Below are positions 26,738 through 35,376 of a stretch of DNA of 49,843 bases, piece after piece. Numbering within the stretch: position 1 is the stretch's first letter; each line of letters opens with the position of its first letter. This stretch comes from an uncultured Butyrivibrio sp. (GTDB taxonomy: Bacteria; Bacillota; Clostridia; Lachnospirales; Lachnospiraceae). The stretch spans positions 1 through 49,843 of the forward strand of contig CAMORK010000011.1 of NCBI GenBank assembly GCA_946623755.1, in the 5' to 3' direction. The notes below the pieces were generated by a model. The model saw only the letters and a program-made list of their open reading frames with translations, ran no database searches and was not told the DNA's origin. The translations under genes and the position numbers were made by a program.

Positions 26738-27478
26738 ATGGAAAGAGGATACAGAAAAAGAAAGACAAACAGGCAGATCCCCGAGGATGAGGTGATCACG
26801 CTTGAAAACGTGACCAAATCTTATTCTACGGGTGCACCAGCCTTAAACGGAGTCACCCTTCACATAAAGAGGGGTGAATTTGTTTTTATAGTGGGCGACA
26901 GCGGATCGGGTAAGTCTACTCTTATCAAGCTGCTACTTAGAGAGCTTGTTCCAACTGATGGTGAGATCACAGTTCTCGGCTATAATCTCAAGAGGATCAA
27001 GCACAGCAAGATTCCGAAGTTCAGAAGAAATCTGGGAATTGTCTTCCAGGATTTCCGCCTTTTGAAGGACAGAAACGTCTATGAAAACGTCGCTTTTGCC
27101 CAGAGGATCGTTCAGACTCCTACAAGGGAAATCAAGCGAAACGTTCCATCCATACTTGCCACCGTCAATCTGGCAGGAAAATACAAGAACAAAATCAATC
27201 AGCTTTCAGGTGGTGAGCAGCAAAGAGTTGCTCTTGCAAGGGCTCTTGTCAACAAGCCGGCTATTCTTCTTGCGGATGAGCCTACCGGAAACCTGGATCC
27301 CAATAATTCATGGGAGATTATGAAACTCATGGAGACAATCAACGAGAATGGTACAACCGTCATCGTAGTTACTCATAACAGAGAGATCGTAAATGCTATG
27401 AAGAAGCGAGTTATTACCATGAAGAAGGGCGTCATTATAGAGGACGAGGAAGAGGGTATGTACATCGATGAGGATTAA
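26738..27478 (+). CDS. ftsE: Cell division ATP-binding protein FtsE
   Basis: ATPase of the FtsEX complex, which sits at the membrane and activates peptidoglycan hydrolases rather than transporting a substrate. The 246-aa protein has Walker A GDSGSGKST (53-61), the ABC signature LSGGEQQRVALARAL and Walker B ILLADEPTGNLDP. ATG 26738 with AAGGAG gives an 18-residue basic extension before the usual FtsE start; GTG at about 26792 is an alternative. It overlaps ftsX by 11 bases, and an M23 hydrolase with a coiled coil follows, its likely target. Confidence 0.96.
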   Translation: MERGYRKRKTNRQIPEDEVITLENVTKSYSTGAPALNGVTLHIKRGEFVFIVGDSGSGKSTLIKLLLRELVPTDGEITVLGYNLKRIKHSKIPKFRRNLGIVFQDFRLLKDRNVYENVAFAQRIVQTPTREIKRNVPSILATVNLAGKYKNKINQLSGGEQQRVALARALVNKPAILLADEPTGNLDPNNSWEIMKLMETINENGTTVIVVTHNREIVNAMKKRVITMKKGVIIEDEEEGMYIDED

Positions 27479-28364
27479 TAGTTTCTTTTACACAATAGGC
27501 CAGGGATTTAAAAACCTGGGAAGAAATAAATGGTACACTCTGGCATCAATTGCCACAATTACAGCATGTCTTTTCCTGTTTGGACTGTTTTACGCCATTA
27601 TCACAAACTTCCAGAACGTAGTTAAGACTGCAGAGGAAGGAGTCTCTGTTACGGTGTTCTTTAATGAGGGAACATCGGAGGATGAGATCCTTGCGGTAAA
27701 GAGCGATCTTGAAAAGAGAACAGAAGTCCGCGAGATTCAGTATGTTTCAGCTGATGAGGCCTGGGAGGGCTTTAAGGAGGAGTATCTTGGTGAGTATGCT
27801 GACGGATTTACAGAGAATCCTCTGGCAGATTCAGCCAACCTTCAGATATACCTAAACGATGTTTCAATGCAGCCTGCACTGGTCACTTATATTGAGTCCA
27901 TCTCATCTGTAAGAGAGGTCAACAGATCCGAGGTTACAGCAACAACTCTCAGCGGACTCAACCTCCTTATCGCATACGTATCTGCCGGTATTATCCTGGT
28001 TCTTTTGCTGGTATCCGTATTCCTTATCAGCAATACAGTAACTATGGGTATTTCGGTCAGAAAAGACGAGATAAATATCATGAAATATATTGGTGCCACA
28101 GACTTTTTTGTAAGAGCACCTTTCGTTGTTGAAGGTATTCTTATCGGTCTTATTGGTTCTGCAATTCCGCTGGTCATCATTTATTTTGTATACACTCATG
28201 TTATCACTTACGTTGTATCGAGATTTACGATGCTCAGTTCCCTGCTGAACTTCCTGCCGGTTGAGACTGTGTTCCATAACCTGATACCAATATCACTTCT
28301 CATCGGTATCGGTATCGGTTTCTTCGGAAGTTTCATCACAGTAAGAAAGCACTTGCACGTATAA
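27468..28364 (+). CDS. ftsX: Cell division protein FtsX
   Basis: A 298-aa membrane partner of FtsE with four transmembrane segments: one near residues 21-43 and three in the C-terminal half. The large extracellular loop between the first and second contacts the hydrolase. Typical features include the LGRNKWYTLASIATI start and a C-terminal FGSFITVRKHL end. The start lies inside ftsE. The downstream hydrolase gene begins 25 bp after the stop, so the three form a unit. Confidence 0.95.
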   Translation: MRINSFFYTIGQGFKNLGRNKWYTLASIATITACLFLFGLFYAIITNFQNVVKTAEEGVSVTVFFNEGTSEDEILAVKSDLEKRTEVREIQYVSADEAWEGFKEEYLGEYADGFTENPLADSANLQIYLNDVSMQPALVTYIESISSVREVNRSEVTATTLSGLNLLIAYVSAGIILVLLLVSVFLISNTVTMGISVRKDEINIMKYIGATDFFVRAPFVVEGILIGLIGSAIPLVIIYFVYTHVITYVVSRFTMLSSLLNFLPVETVFHNLIPISLLIGIGIGFFGSFITVRKHLHV

Positions 28365-28389
28365 AGACCAGGATAAGGACGACCCATAG

Positions 28390-29613
28390 TTGAGCAAAAT
28401 TCTAACACGAATCGCAAAAAGAATATCGGGCGTTATCTTATGCGCGGCGATGGCTGTCTTTGTATTTACCGGTGGTGCGTTTACCAGTTATGCGGAGGTT
28501 ACCGAGGAATCCATCAAGGCCAAGGAGAATCAGATCAGTGAGGCCAAGAAAGAAAGGGATTCCCTCAAAAATGCCAAGACTGACCTTGAGAAGATCAAGA
28601 AAGAGCTTGAGACCAGCAAATCCAACCTCAATAACTATATTGCACAGTTGGACGGACAGTTGACAGAAATACAGGAAAAGATTGATTCGCTTACTGATGA
28701 GATTGCCGAAAAAGAACAGCAGATAGAGACGACAAGTGCTGAACTGGCAGAGGCAGAAGAAATTCAGAAGGCCCAGTATGAGGCTATGAAAAAGCGAATT
28801 AAGTTCATGTATGAACGAGGGGATACGCTTTACCTTGAACTTCTGATACAATCCGGAACCTTTGCGGATATGCTTAACAAGGCGGAGTACATCGAGATGC
28901 TCTCCTCCTATGACAGACAGAAGCTCAACGAATATATTGCTACAACAGAACTGATTAAACTCACCAAAGAAGCTTTGGAGGAAGAGAAGGCCACACTGGA
29001 TGAGGCCAAGGCAGCCAAGGAAGAAGAGGAGACCAATCTCCAGGCACTTATCGATGCTAAAGCCAATGAGCTTTCTGCGGTCAAGAGTGATATATCCGAC
29101 AAGGAAGCGGCAATTCAGGCCTACGATGACGAGATCAAGGCTGAGAATGCAGCTATCGCAGCACTCGAGAGGGAAGTTGCTGCGGACAAGGCGTCTTTGT
29201 ACAGCAGATATATGTACGATGGCGGTATGTTTACCTGGCCGGCCCCCAGTTACACAAGGATTTCCGACAACTACGGAATGAGAATGCATCCGACACTTCA
29301 CGTAGAAAAGATGCATAACGGAATAGATCTGGCAGCACCGTCCGGATCGCCTGTTTTGGCAGCGTACAACGGAACGGTGGTCGCAGCGGATTACAACTCT
29401 ACCATGGGTAACTACATCATGATCAATCATGGAGGAGGCCTGTATACGATCTACATGCACTGCTCTGCATTATATGTTTCCAAGGGACAGGATGTAACTT
29501 CGGGGACCAAGATAGGAGCAGTCGGATCGACGGGCAGATCGACAGGCCCACACCTTCATTTTGGTGTAAGATTAAACGGCAATTATGTCAGCCCCTGGAA
29601 TTACCTTAAGTGA
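28390..29613 (+). CDS. EnvC-like M23 peptidoglycan hydrolase with coiled coil
   Basis: A secreted 407-aa protein. The signal peptide ends near residue 35 (FTSYAE), a long coiled coil follows (about 36-265), then a LytM/M23 domain. The zinc and catalytic motifs look intact: HNGID with His309 and Asp313, and HLH at 388-390. It is therefore likely an active endopeptidase, unlike degenerate EnvC-type activators. The coiled coil and position after ftsEX match PcsB/EnvC/CwlO-type partners that FtsX opens at the division site. The start is TTG 28390 with a poorly placed AAGGA. An S41 protease gene follows 18 bp later. Confidence 0.93.
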   Translation: MSKILTRIAKRISGVILCAAMAVFVFTGGAFTSYAEVTEESIKAKENQISEAKKERDSLKNAKTDLEKIKKELETSKSNLNNYIAQLDGQLTEIQEKIDSLTDEIAEKEQQIETTSAELAEAEEIQKAQYEAMKKRIKFMYERGDTLYLELLIQSGTFADMLNKAEYIEMLSSYDRQKLNEYIATTELIKLTKEALEEEKATLDEAKAAKEEEETNLQALIDAKANELSAVKSDISDKEAAIQAYDDEIKAENAAIAALEREVAADKASLYSRYMYDGGMFTWPAPSYTRISDNYGMRMHPTLHVEKMHNGIDLAAPSGSPVLAAYNGTVVAADYNSTMGNYIMINHGGGLYTIYMHCSALYVSKGQDVTSGTKIGAVGSTGRSTGPHLHFGVRLNGNYVSPWNYLK

Positions 29614-29631
29614 TCCGGATAGGAGTAAAAA

Positions 29632-30930
29632 GTGGATATAAATAATAATTACGGAATGATACCGCCTCAGATGCCTGAGGACAAAGGTAAACTTACCCGC
29701 AGGTTTATCGCGGGAATACTTGTAGGATGCTTTATTGCCATGTTTATTATGGCAGCAGTATATGTATTCTATTTTGCAAATCCTTTTAGCGAAATGATGG
29801 GTGGTAGCGGTGGACTGACCGCTGTACAGGGAGGAAACGGAGACATTCTCCTTACAGATGAAGTTGCTGACAAGATTGAATCTCTGGATGATGTCATTGA
29901 TCAGTATTACTACAAGACAGATGTCAGCGATGAGCTGGAGGCTGACGGTATTTATAAAGGGCTTATGGATTCTTTGGGAGACCCCTACTCTGTCTACTAC
30001 ACAGAGGAGGAGCTGCAGGATCTTTTATCCGATACCGCAGGTGTTTACTATGGAATCGGTGCTTATGTAAGCATTGATGAAGATATGGGACTTCCGAGGA
30101 TTTCAGGAGTAATGCCGGGAACACCTGCTGAGAGAGCAGAACTTCAGACGGATGATATAATATTTGAGGTGAATAAAGAGTCAACAAGCGGCCTTGAGCT
30201 TGATGAAGTAGTTTCACTGATCAAGGGACCTGAGGGCACTACAGTACATCTCACAATATTAAGAGGATCCAAGAGAGAGCAGATCGAAGTTGACGTTGAA
30301 AGATCAGCTGTAGAGGTTCCCACAGTTACCACCAAGATGGTCGGAGACAAGGAGAATATTGGATATCTCCAGATCACAGAATTTGATGACGTTACCCCGG
30401 ATCAGTTTAAAGAGGGAATGGCTGAACTTCGCGAAAAGGACATGCAGGGACTTATCATAGACCTTAGAAGTAATCCCGGTGGAAGCCTGCAGGCTGTGTG
30501 CGATATAGCAAGACAGCTCCTTCCCAAGGGACTTATTGTATATACCGTTGACAGAGACGGAAACAGAGATGACTACACCTGTGACGGAGAAAATCAGATA
30601 GATATTCCCGTGGTTGTTCTTGTTAATCAGTACTCCGCAAGTGCTTCAGAGATCCTTTCCGGAGCGATCAAGGACTACGGTATCGGCAAGCTGGTCGGAA
30701 CAACAACTTTCGGTAAGGGAATTGTTCAGAGAATCTTTGATCTCAAGGATGGTACGGCTGTTAAGCTGACAGTAAGTGATTACTATACTCCAAACGGTAA
30801 CAACATCCATGGCATAGGTATAGAGCCGGATGTGGAGGTTGAATTTGACGCGGATGCCTACGCTGAGGACAAAACGGACAATCAGTTAAATAGGGGCATC
30901 GAAGAGATGGAAAAACTTCTTGACAACTAA
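29632..30930 (+). CDS. C-terminal processing protease (S41, CtpA/CtpB type)
   Basis: A 432-aa protein with one membrane helix (about 25-48), so the protease faces outside. A PDZ domain (about 135-225) is followed by the S41 peptidase domain with catalytic serine Ser337 in SASASE and general base Lys362 in TFGKG, 25 residues apart as in the family. Such proteases trim or degrade exported proteins. Its place after ftsE-ftsX-M23 suggests it regulates the hydrolase or FtsX. The start is GTG 29632, six bases after AGGAG. A strong terminator follows. Confidence 0.93.
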   Translation: MDINNNYGMIPPQMPEDKGKLTRRFIAGILVGCFIAMFIMAAVYVFYFANPFSEMMGGSGGLTAVQGGNGDILLTDEVADKIESLDDVIDQYYYKTDVSDELEADGIYKGLMDSLGDPYSVYYTEEELQDLLSDTAGVYYGIGAYVSIDEDMGLPRISGVMPGTPAERAELQTDDIIFEVNKESTSGLELDEVVSLIKGPEGTTVHLTILRGSKREQIEVDVERSAVEVPTVTTKMVGDKENIGYLQITEFDDVTPDQFKEGMAELREKDMQGLIIDLRSNPGGSLQAVCDIARQLLPKGLIVYTVDRDGNRDDYTCDGENQIDIPVVVLVNQYSASASEILSGAIKDYGIGKLVGTTTFGKGIVQRIFDLKDGTAVKLTVSDYYTPNGNNIHGIGIEPDVEVEFDADAYAEDKTDNQLNRGIEEMEKLLDN

Positions 30931-30951
30931 AAAAAGAATGTGTATTATCAG

Positions 30952-30992
30952 AGACTGTGTCGAACATCTTCGGCACAGTCTTATTTTTTTTT
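30952..30992 (+). terminator. Strong terminator after the ctp gene
   Basis: AGACTGTGTCGAA (30952-30964) pairs with TTCGGCACAGTCT (30969-30981) over 13 positions with one G-U pair, then a run of nine T. It ends the ftsE-ftsX-M23-S41 unit. Confidence 0.93.
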
Positions 30993-31083
30993 GTAGAGCA
31001 CTTGACGACGTCTTTTGGACTTTGGTGCGATACATCACTGTTTGTTTCAAACATTTTTTTCATTTGTTTCAGGAGAAAGTTTT

Positions 31084-31866
31084 ATGAAAGTAAAGGCATG
31101 TATTTTTACTGACGCCGGAAAAGAGCGCAAGGTAAATCAGGACGCAGCCATGATCAAGGTTGCAAATACCGGAAGGTATGGAAGGATCTCTTTTGCCGCT
31201 GTATGCGATGGAATGGGAGGTCTGTCAAAAGGTGAGGTGGCCAGCTGTAAGGTGATAAGAGCACTGGAGAACTGGTTTTGCGAGGAGTTTTCGCTGATGC
31301 AGGGCATGGGCGAGGATGAGCTGTGGAAAACGGCGGAGACATCTTTAAAGCGTCTCATTGTAAAGGTCTGCGGAGAACTGAAAAGATACGGCAAGCACAG
31401 GGGCATAAACCTGGGAACTACCATGACAGCTCTTTTACAGATTGGAACAAGGTACATGACTATGAATATAGGCGATTCCAGGATATACCTGATAGACAGC
31501 GCCAAAGCCCGTGCGGTAACAAAGGACCAGAGCCTTGTACAGGATAAGGTGGACAGAGGGCTTATAACCAGGGAGGAAATGGCAACAGATCCCGAGAGGA
31601 ACGTTCTGCTTCAGTCAATTGGTACGACTATGGCGCCTGAAATACAGGTTGGTCACGGAGAGTTTAAGGGAAGTACAACGGTTCTGGCCTGTAGTGACGG
31701 ATTCTGGCGATCCCTTAATGCAGATGAGATACACAAAAGACTCTGTCCGCAGATGTGCGTTACCGATTCGGATATGCTTGATGAGTGCAGAAAGCTGACA
31801 GAGCTTGCCTGGAGCAGAAAAGAGAAGGATAACATCTCGGCAGCAGCTATGTGCCTGGAGTTTTAA
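31084..31866 (+). CDS. PP2C-type Ser/Thr protein phosphatase
   Basis: A cytosolic 260-aa metal-dependent phosphatase. PP2C motifs are present in order: Asp in NQDA (about residue 20), CDGMGG (about 42-47), the GTTMTALL and NIGDSRIYL strands, CSDGFWRSL and KEKDNIS near the end. ATG 31084 is chosen because AGGAG lies nine bases upstream; an upstream in-frame start at 31015 lacks one. A Ser/Thr kinase gene follows 18 bp downstream, so the two probably act as an opposing pair, as prpC and prkC do in Bacillus. Confidence 0.93.
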   Translation: MKVKACIFTDAGKERKVNQDAAMIKVANTGRYGRISFAAVCDGMGGLSKGEVASCKVIRALENWFCEEFSLMQGMGEDELWKTAETSLKRLIVKVCGELKRYGKHRGINLGTTMTALLQIGTRYMTMNIGDSRIYLIDSAKARAVTKDQSLVQDKVDRGLITREEMATDPERNVLLQSIGTTMAPEIQVGHGEFKGSTTVLACSDGFWRSLNADEIHKRLCPQMCVTDSDMLDECRKLTELAWSRKEKDNISAAAMCLEF

Positions 31867-31884
31867 ACAGGGAGGTTAAATAGG

Positions 31885-32859
31885 ATGGATACAGGAATTC
31901 TATACAGAGATAAATACAGGATCAAAAGAAAGCTCGGCGAGGGCGGCAGCAGCGTTGTGCTGATGGGAATAGACGAAAGAAAGGGCAGTGCTGTTACCAT
32001 CAAGCAGATCAAAAAAGATGTCTACGGATCCGGAGAAATGAGCCTGCTTATGGGTGATGAAGCGGGTATGCTGATGAATTTGCATCATCCTTCGATTCCC
32101 GTGATGATCGAAGCCTATGACGATGCGTTTGTATTGGAGTACATACCCGGAAACAGCCTTGAGAAGTATGTAAGGCACAGGGGCTTTCTTAAGGAAAAAG
32201 AGGCAGTAGCTATTGGGTTTGAGCTGCTGGATATCCTCTCATATCTGCATACGGGCAAAAGACCTGTTGTATACCGTGATTTAAAGCCATCAAATATCAT
32301 TGTCAGACCTGACGGACATGTTTCTCTCATAGATTTTGGTGCAGCGAGATACTTTGAAAGAGATGCATCTTCTGATACGAGGAATCTTGGAACGGGCGGA
32401 TTTGCGGCACCTGAGCAGTACGGAAATCTGGGGCAGACAGATCCGAGGACTGATATCTACTGTTTTGGAAGAACTCTTTTGCAGATCATGGGTGGCAGGT
32501 GCTCACCGGAACTTATGATGATAATTGATAAATGCACAAAGCCTGACAGAGATGACAGATTTAATAATTGCGAAGAGATTGTGGATGCTCTTAAGAAGTA
32601 TCCAAAGGTTGTGAGGAAAAACAAGTTCATGGCCAAGGCTAAGTACGGCCTTGTGGCAGCTGTTCTGGCGTTCATAATCTCTTTTGCCGTGACCAATTAT
32701 GAGACAGTGGTGAGCTATGCGGCTTATGATGCTCAGTTAAGAGTGCCGGCTGTTAAAGAGAGACTTGGACTTGCGGGAGTAAGGATAAGGCAGATGATTT
32801 CAGAGAAATACGGCGAAGATGCGGACCGGATAAAGAAGCCGGCGGAGGAAGATGAATGA
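31885..32859 (+). CDS. Membrane Ser/Thr protein kinase without PASTA domains
   Basis: A 324-aa protein with an N-terminal kinase domain carrying the glycine loop GEGGSS (18-23), ATP lysine Lys40, catalytic YRDLKPSN (Asp132, Asn137), DFG at 150-152 and APE at 175-177. One membrane helix (about 254-270) leads to a short external tail of about 50 residues. There are no PASTA repeats, so it is not an ordinary PrkC/IreK kinase and probably has a different input. It forms a unit with the PP2C gene upstream and a membrane microprotein that overlaps its 3' end by 4 bases. Confidence 0.92.
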   Translation: MDTGILYRDKYRIKRKLGEGGSSVVLMGIDERKGSAVTIKQIKKDVYGSGEMSLLMGDEAGMLMNLHHPSIPVMIEAYDDAFVLEYIPGNSLEKYVRHRGFLKEKEAVAIGFELLDILSYLHTGKRPVVYRDLKPSNIIVRPDGHVSLIDFGAARYFERDASSDTRNLGTGGFAAPEQYGNLGQTDPRTDIYCFGRTLLQIMGGRCSPELMMIIDKCTKPDRDDRFNNCEEIVDALKKYPKVVRKNKFMAKAKYGLVAAVLAFIISFAVTNYETVVSYAAYDAQLRVPAVKERLGLAGVRIRQMISEKYGEDADRIKKPAEEDE

Positions 32860-33095
32860 TGATTTTTGCATATACATTTATAGTGGTCTTTGTTGCCCTG
32901 GTTGTAATACTAGGCCTTGGAAGCCTTCTGACAAGGGGAAATGAAGAGCCTGAGGTGATACCGGAAGGAGCAGCGACAGCAGCAATGTGCACAACGCAGC
33001 TTTTGGGACGCAGCGGTTTTGCTGACTCAGTGTGTGATGAAGAATTTGTTATTGAACAGGATCTGGTATTTACCTATGATTCGATAAATCTGTGA
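32856..33095 (+). CDS. Single-pass membrane microprotein coupled to the kinase
   Basis: A 79-aa protein with one strong membrane helix at the N-terminus (about 3-25) and a hydrophilic domain rich in Glu with two cysteines (in AAMCTTQ and DSVCDEEF). No family is recognised. It overlaps the kinase stop by ATGA, with GGAGG at 32844-32848 ideally placed, so it is very probably translated and coupled to the kinase. A role as kinase or phosphatase modulator is inferred only from the coupling and topology. No clear terminator follows; the spacer to the next gene is AT-rich. Confidence 0.75.
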   Translation: MMIFAYTFIVVFVALVVILGLGSLLTRGNEEPEVIPEGAATAAMCTTQLLGRSGFADSVCDEEFVIEQDLVFTYDSINL

Positions 33096-33162
33096 GCGGA
33101 CGATCGGCATGGCGTCTCTATCGTATCAATTCCTAAAATTCTTAACCCCTATTTTTCAAAAA

Positions 33163-33271
33163 GTCATAAACAATTTCTTTAGAATTCTTCATAAAAATTA
33201 GACAATTCTAAACAATAATAAACCAGCTATTAAATGACAAAATTTTGGCTGTTTATGATTATGTTTATGAT
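33163..33271 (+). promoter_or_regulatory. Paired TTTATGAT element of surface protein 2
   Basis: Inverted copies GTCATAAA (33163-33170) and TTCATAAA (33188-33195) precede TATTAAAT (33228-33235). Direct TTTATGAT boxes follow at 33252-33259 and 33264-33271. Spacing between the TATTAAAT block and both boxes is identical to that upstream of surface protein 1 (24 and 12 bp). A possible -10 TAACAT lies at 33283-33288. Confidence 0.7.
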
Positions 33272-33311
33272 AGACCTCTTTGTAACATTAATTTAACAAC
33301 AAAAACAAAAC

Positions 33312-33341
33312 GGTGTTTGATATGTGTTTGATATGTGTTTG
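33312..33341 (+). repeat. 11-bp direct repeats, left flank of surface protein 2
   Basis: GTGTTTGATAT occurs at 33312-33322 and 33323-33333, followed by GTGTTTGA (33334-33341). The 15 bases ATGTGTTTGATATGT (33321-33335) recur in inverted orientation just after the gene (35377-35391). Confidence 0.85.
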
Positions 33342-33371
33342 AAGCGAATGGATTCGGAAAGAGAGGTCAGT

Positions 33372-35342
33372 ATGAAAAGAAAGAACATAACTCTTATAAT
33401 CAAAAGATATTTGATGGCTTTACTTGCAATTGTGATCGTATTTGTTTCTGCAGCAGAGACAAAGTACACCGCTTTCGCAGCAGAGAATGAAAGCGGAGCA
33501 GAGGAGTTTAACTCCGGTGATACAGAGAATAAAGATGATGCCGGATCAGGCGAGGAAGAAAAAGAAGAGGAAGAAGCAGCTGAAGAAGAAGAGGAAGAAG
33601 CAGCTGAAGAAGAACAGGAAGAAGCAGCTGAAGAAGAAAAAGAAGAAGCAGCTGAAGAAGAAAAAGAAGAAGCGGCTGAAGAAACAAAGGAAGAAGCTAC
33701 AGAAGAAGAGACAGCTTTAGATGAAAACGCAGCAGCTGAAGAAAACGCCGACGCAGAGGTTTCTGACCTTGTAGAGCCTACAAAGCCCGAGATTGAAGGC
33801 GAAGTTGATAACGATAAGATCAACCAGTACAACTCAAATGTTGATAACTATAACAATCAGGTTGACGAATACAACAGAGCAGTTGATGAGAAGTACGACG
33901 CAGAAGTAGCAGATGTAGAAAGACAGAACGAAGAGATCGACAGACACAATCAGCTGGAGCAGCAGAAGGTTCTTGATGCTGAGAAGCAGAACGAAGATAT
34001 AAAGGCTCAGTATGAAGCAGACTACGCTCAGTATGAAGCTGATAAGGCGGAGGCTGACAGAGTAGTTGCAAGGTACAACGGATATTTCGCTGACATAGAA
34101 GCATATAATAACTGGGTTGTAACAAGCTATAACAATCCTGCAATCAAATCAGCAGAAGAGAATGCAAAAGACAGTAACGCACTGGTTATAGGTAATACTT
34201 ATTCAGTAGAAGAAGCAGAGGAAAAGTCAGGTAATGATGTTGTAGTAAGAATCTTACACAACTTTGAGGGATTTGGCGATTATACTGAAGAGTTTACGAT
34301 CGATGAAAATGATACTATCACATCATACTCAGCCGGAGCACATCTCCAGACAACTAACCCCGGATATTGCCAGTTCTACCTGAAGTCAGATGAAGATCAT
34401 GCAATGGGTTACTGGACTCAGTCCTGGTCAATGGTGGGGGATACAGCCAATAACAAGACCTACGGATGGAATTGTGGCGACACACATACAATAACATATA
34501 AAGACGGTACAAAGTATCCAGGTGACAACACAGATATCTATATCGAATATCACTACTTTTGGACACAGCTTAAAACCTACAGACTTTTCAATGTTCCTAA
34601 CAAGCCTGAACTGAACCTTGTACAGTATACACCTGATATTAAGGAAAAACTTGCAACTCCTACAAAAAAGAACTATCTCTCATACCTGGCACACATGGAT
34701 CTTCTTGCAGAGCCTGTTATCGAAGAGCCTGTAGTAGAACCTACACCGGTTCCCGGAACAACTCCTGTAGCTGAAGAGCCTGAAGAAAAAGAGCCTGAAG
34801 TAAAAGAGCCTGAAGTAAAAGAGCCTGAAGTAAAAGAGCCGGAAGTAAAAATTCCTGAAGTGAAAGAGCCGGAAGTAAAGGTTCCCGAAGTAGAAGTACC
34901 TGTAGTAGAAGTGCCTGTAGTAGAAGTACCTGTAGTAGAAGTACCCGTAGTAGAAGTACCCGTAGCAGAAGTACCGGTAGCAGAAGTGCCTGTAATCGCA
35001 GAGCCGATCATTCCTTTAGCACCGCAGCCGGAAATAGTTCCGGAAGCTCCTGCAGCTCCGGCAGTTCCGGAAGCTCCTGCAGCAGTAGTTCCAAATGATG
35101 AGCCTGATGTAGCTCCCGCACCTGTTGTAATAGAGGAAGCTCCTGTAGCACTTGCAGATGTTCCCGAACCTGAAGCACAGGTACTTGGTGCAACAAGAGA
35201 AGAAGCTCCCGCAGCAGCAGTTTTAGGAGCAAGAAGAGGAACTACTGAAGATACAAATAACAGTATGGCAAGAATAATCCTCATGATCATTGCAGGAGGA
35301 GCTGCCATAACAGTTCTTTTCACAAGAAAAATCAAAGCATGA
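33372..35342 (+). CDS. Repetitive surface protein with Glu-rich head and Pro-Val stalk
   Basis: The 656-aa protein has a signal peptide ending near TAFAA and a Glu/Ala repeat region of 8-residue units. A heptad-like helical region rich in Tyr/Asn/Glu follows, resembling helices of antigen I/II-type adhesins, then a globular domain of about 200 residues. Tandem EPEVK and VPVVE repeats form a likely stiff stalk, followed by a Pro/Ala-rich segment. The C-terminus has VALADVPEPE, VLGA motifs (one followed by RRGTTED), a membrane helix and KIKA. There is no classical LPXTG; the RRGTTED region before the helix could be a variant sorting signal (uncertain). ATG 33372 follows GAGAGG. It shares an upstream element and the VALAD motif with surface protein 1. 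Confidence 0.88.
   Translation: MKRKNITLIIKRYLMALLAIVIVFVSAAETKYTAFAAENESGAEEFNSGDTENKDDAGSGEEEKEEEEAAEEEEEEAAEEEQEEAAEEEKEEAAEEEKEEAAEETKEEATEEETALDENAAAEENADAEVSDLVEPTKPEIEGEVDNDKINQYNSNVDNYNNQVDEYNRAVDEKYDAEVADVERQNEEIDRHNQLEQQKVLDAEKQNEDIKAQYEADYAQYEADKAEADRVVARYNGYFADIEAYNNWVVTSYNNPAIKSAEENAKDSNALVIGNTYSVEEAEEKSGNDVVVRILHNFEGFGDYTEEFTIDENDTITSYSAGAHLQTTNPGYCQFYLKSDEDHAMGYWTQSWSMVGDTANNKTYGWNCGDTHTITYKDGTKYPGDNTDIYIEYHYFWTQLKTYRLFNVPNKPELNLVQYTPDIKEKLATPTKKNYLSYLAHMDLLAEPVIEEPVVEPTPVPGTTPVAEEPEEKEPEVKEPEVKEPEVKEPEVKIPEVKEPEVKVPEVEVPVVEVPVVEVPVVEVPVVEVPVAEVPVAEVPVIAEPIIPLAPQPEIVPEAPAAPAVPEAPAAVVPNDEPDVAPAPVVIEEAPVALADVPEPEAQVLGATREEAPAAAVLGARRGTTEDTNNSMARIILMIIAGGAAITVLFTRKIKA
33570..33713 (+). 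repeat. Six 24-bp repeats encoding EEAAEEEE-type units
   Basis: Units start at 33570, 33594, 33618, 33642, 33666 and 33690. The first four are nearly identical (GAAGAAGCAGCTGAAGAAGA core) and the last two diverge. All are in frame. Confidence 0.92.
34776..34990 (+). repeat. 15-bp repeats encoding EPEVK and VPVVE
   Basis: A run of EPEVK-type pentapeptides changes midway into VPVVE/VPVAE pentapeptides. Proline recurs every five residues, which suggests an extended stalk outside the cell. DNA copies are highly similar, so length variation is likely. Confidence 0.9.
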
Positions 35343-35376
35343 TCAGATAAAAATGATGACCTCTTTCCACAAACAA

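Noticed and set aside
31885..32859. Identity of the kinase as IreK/PrkC acting on IreB
   Set aside because: It lacks PASTA repeats and is not adjacent to ireB; the true PASTA kinase is probably elsewhere.
33293..33832. Reverse-strand Ser-rich frame
   Set aside because: Antisense of the Glu-rich repeat; no start signals and no domain.
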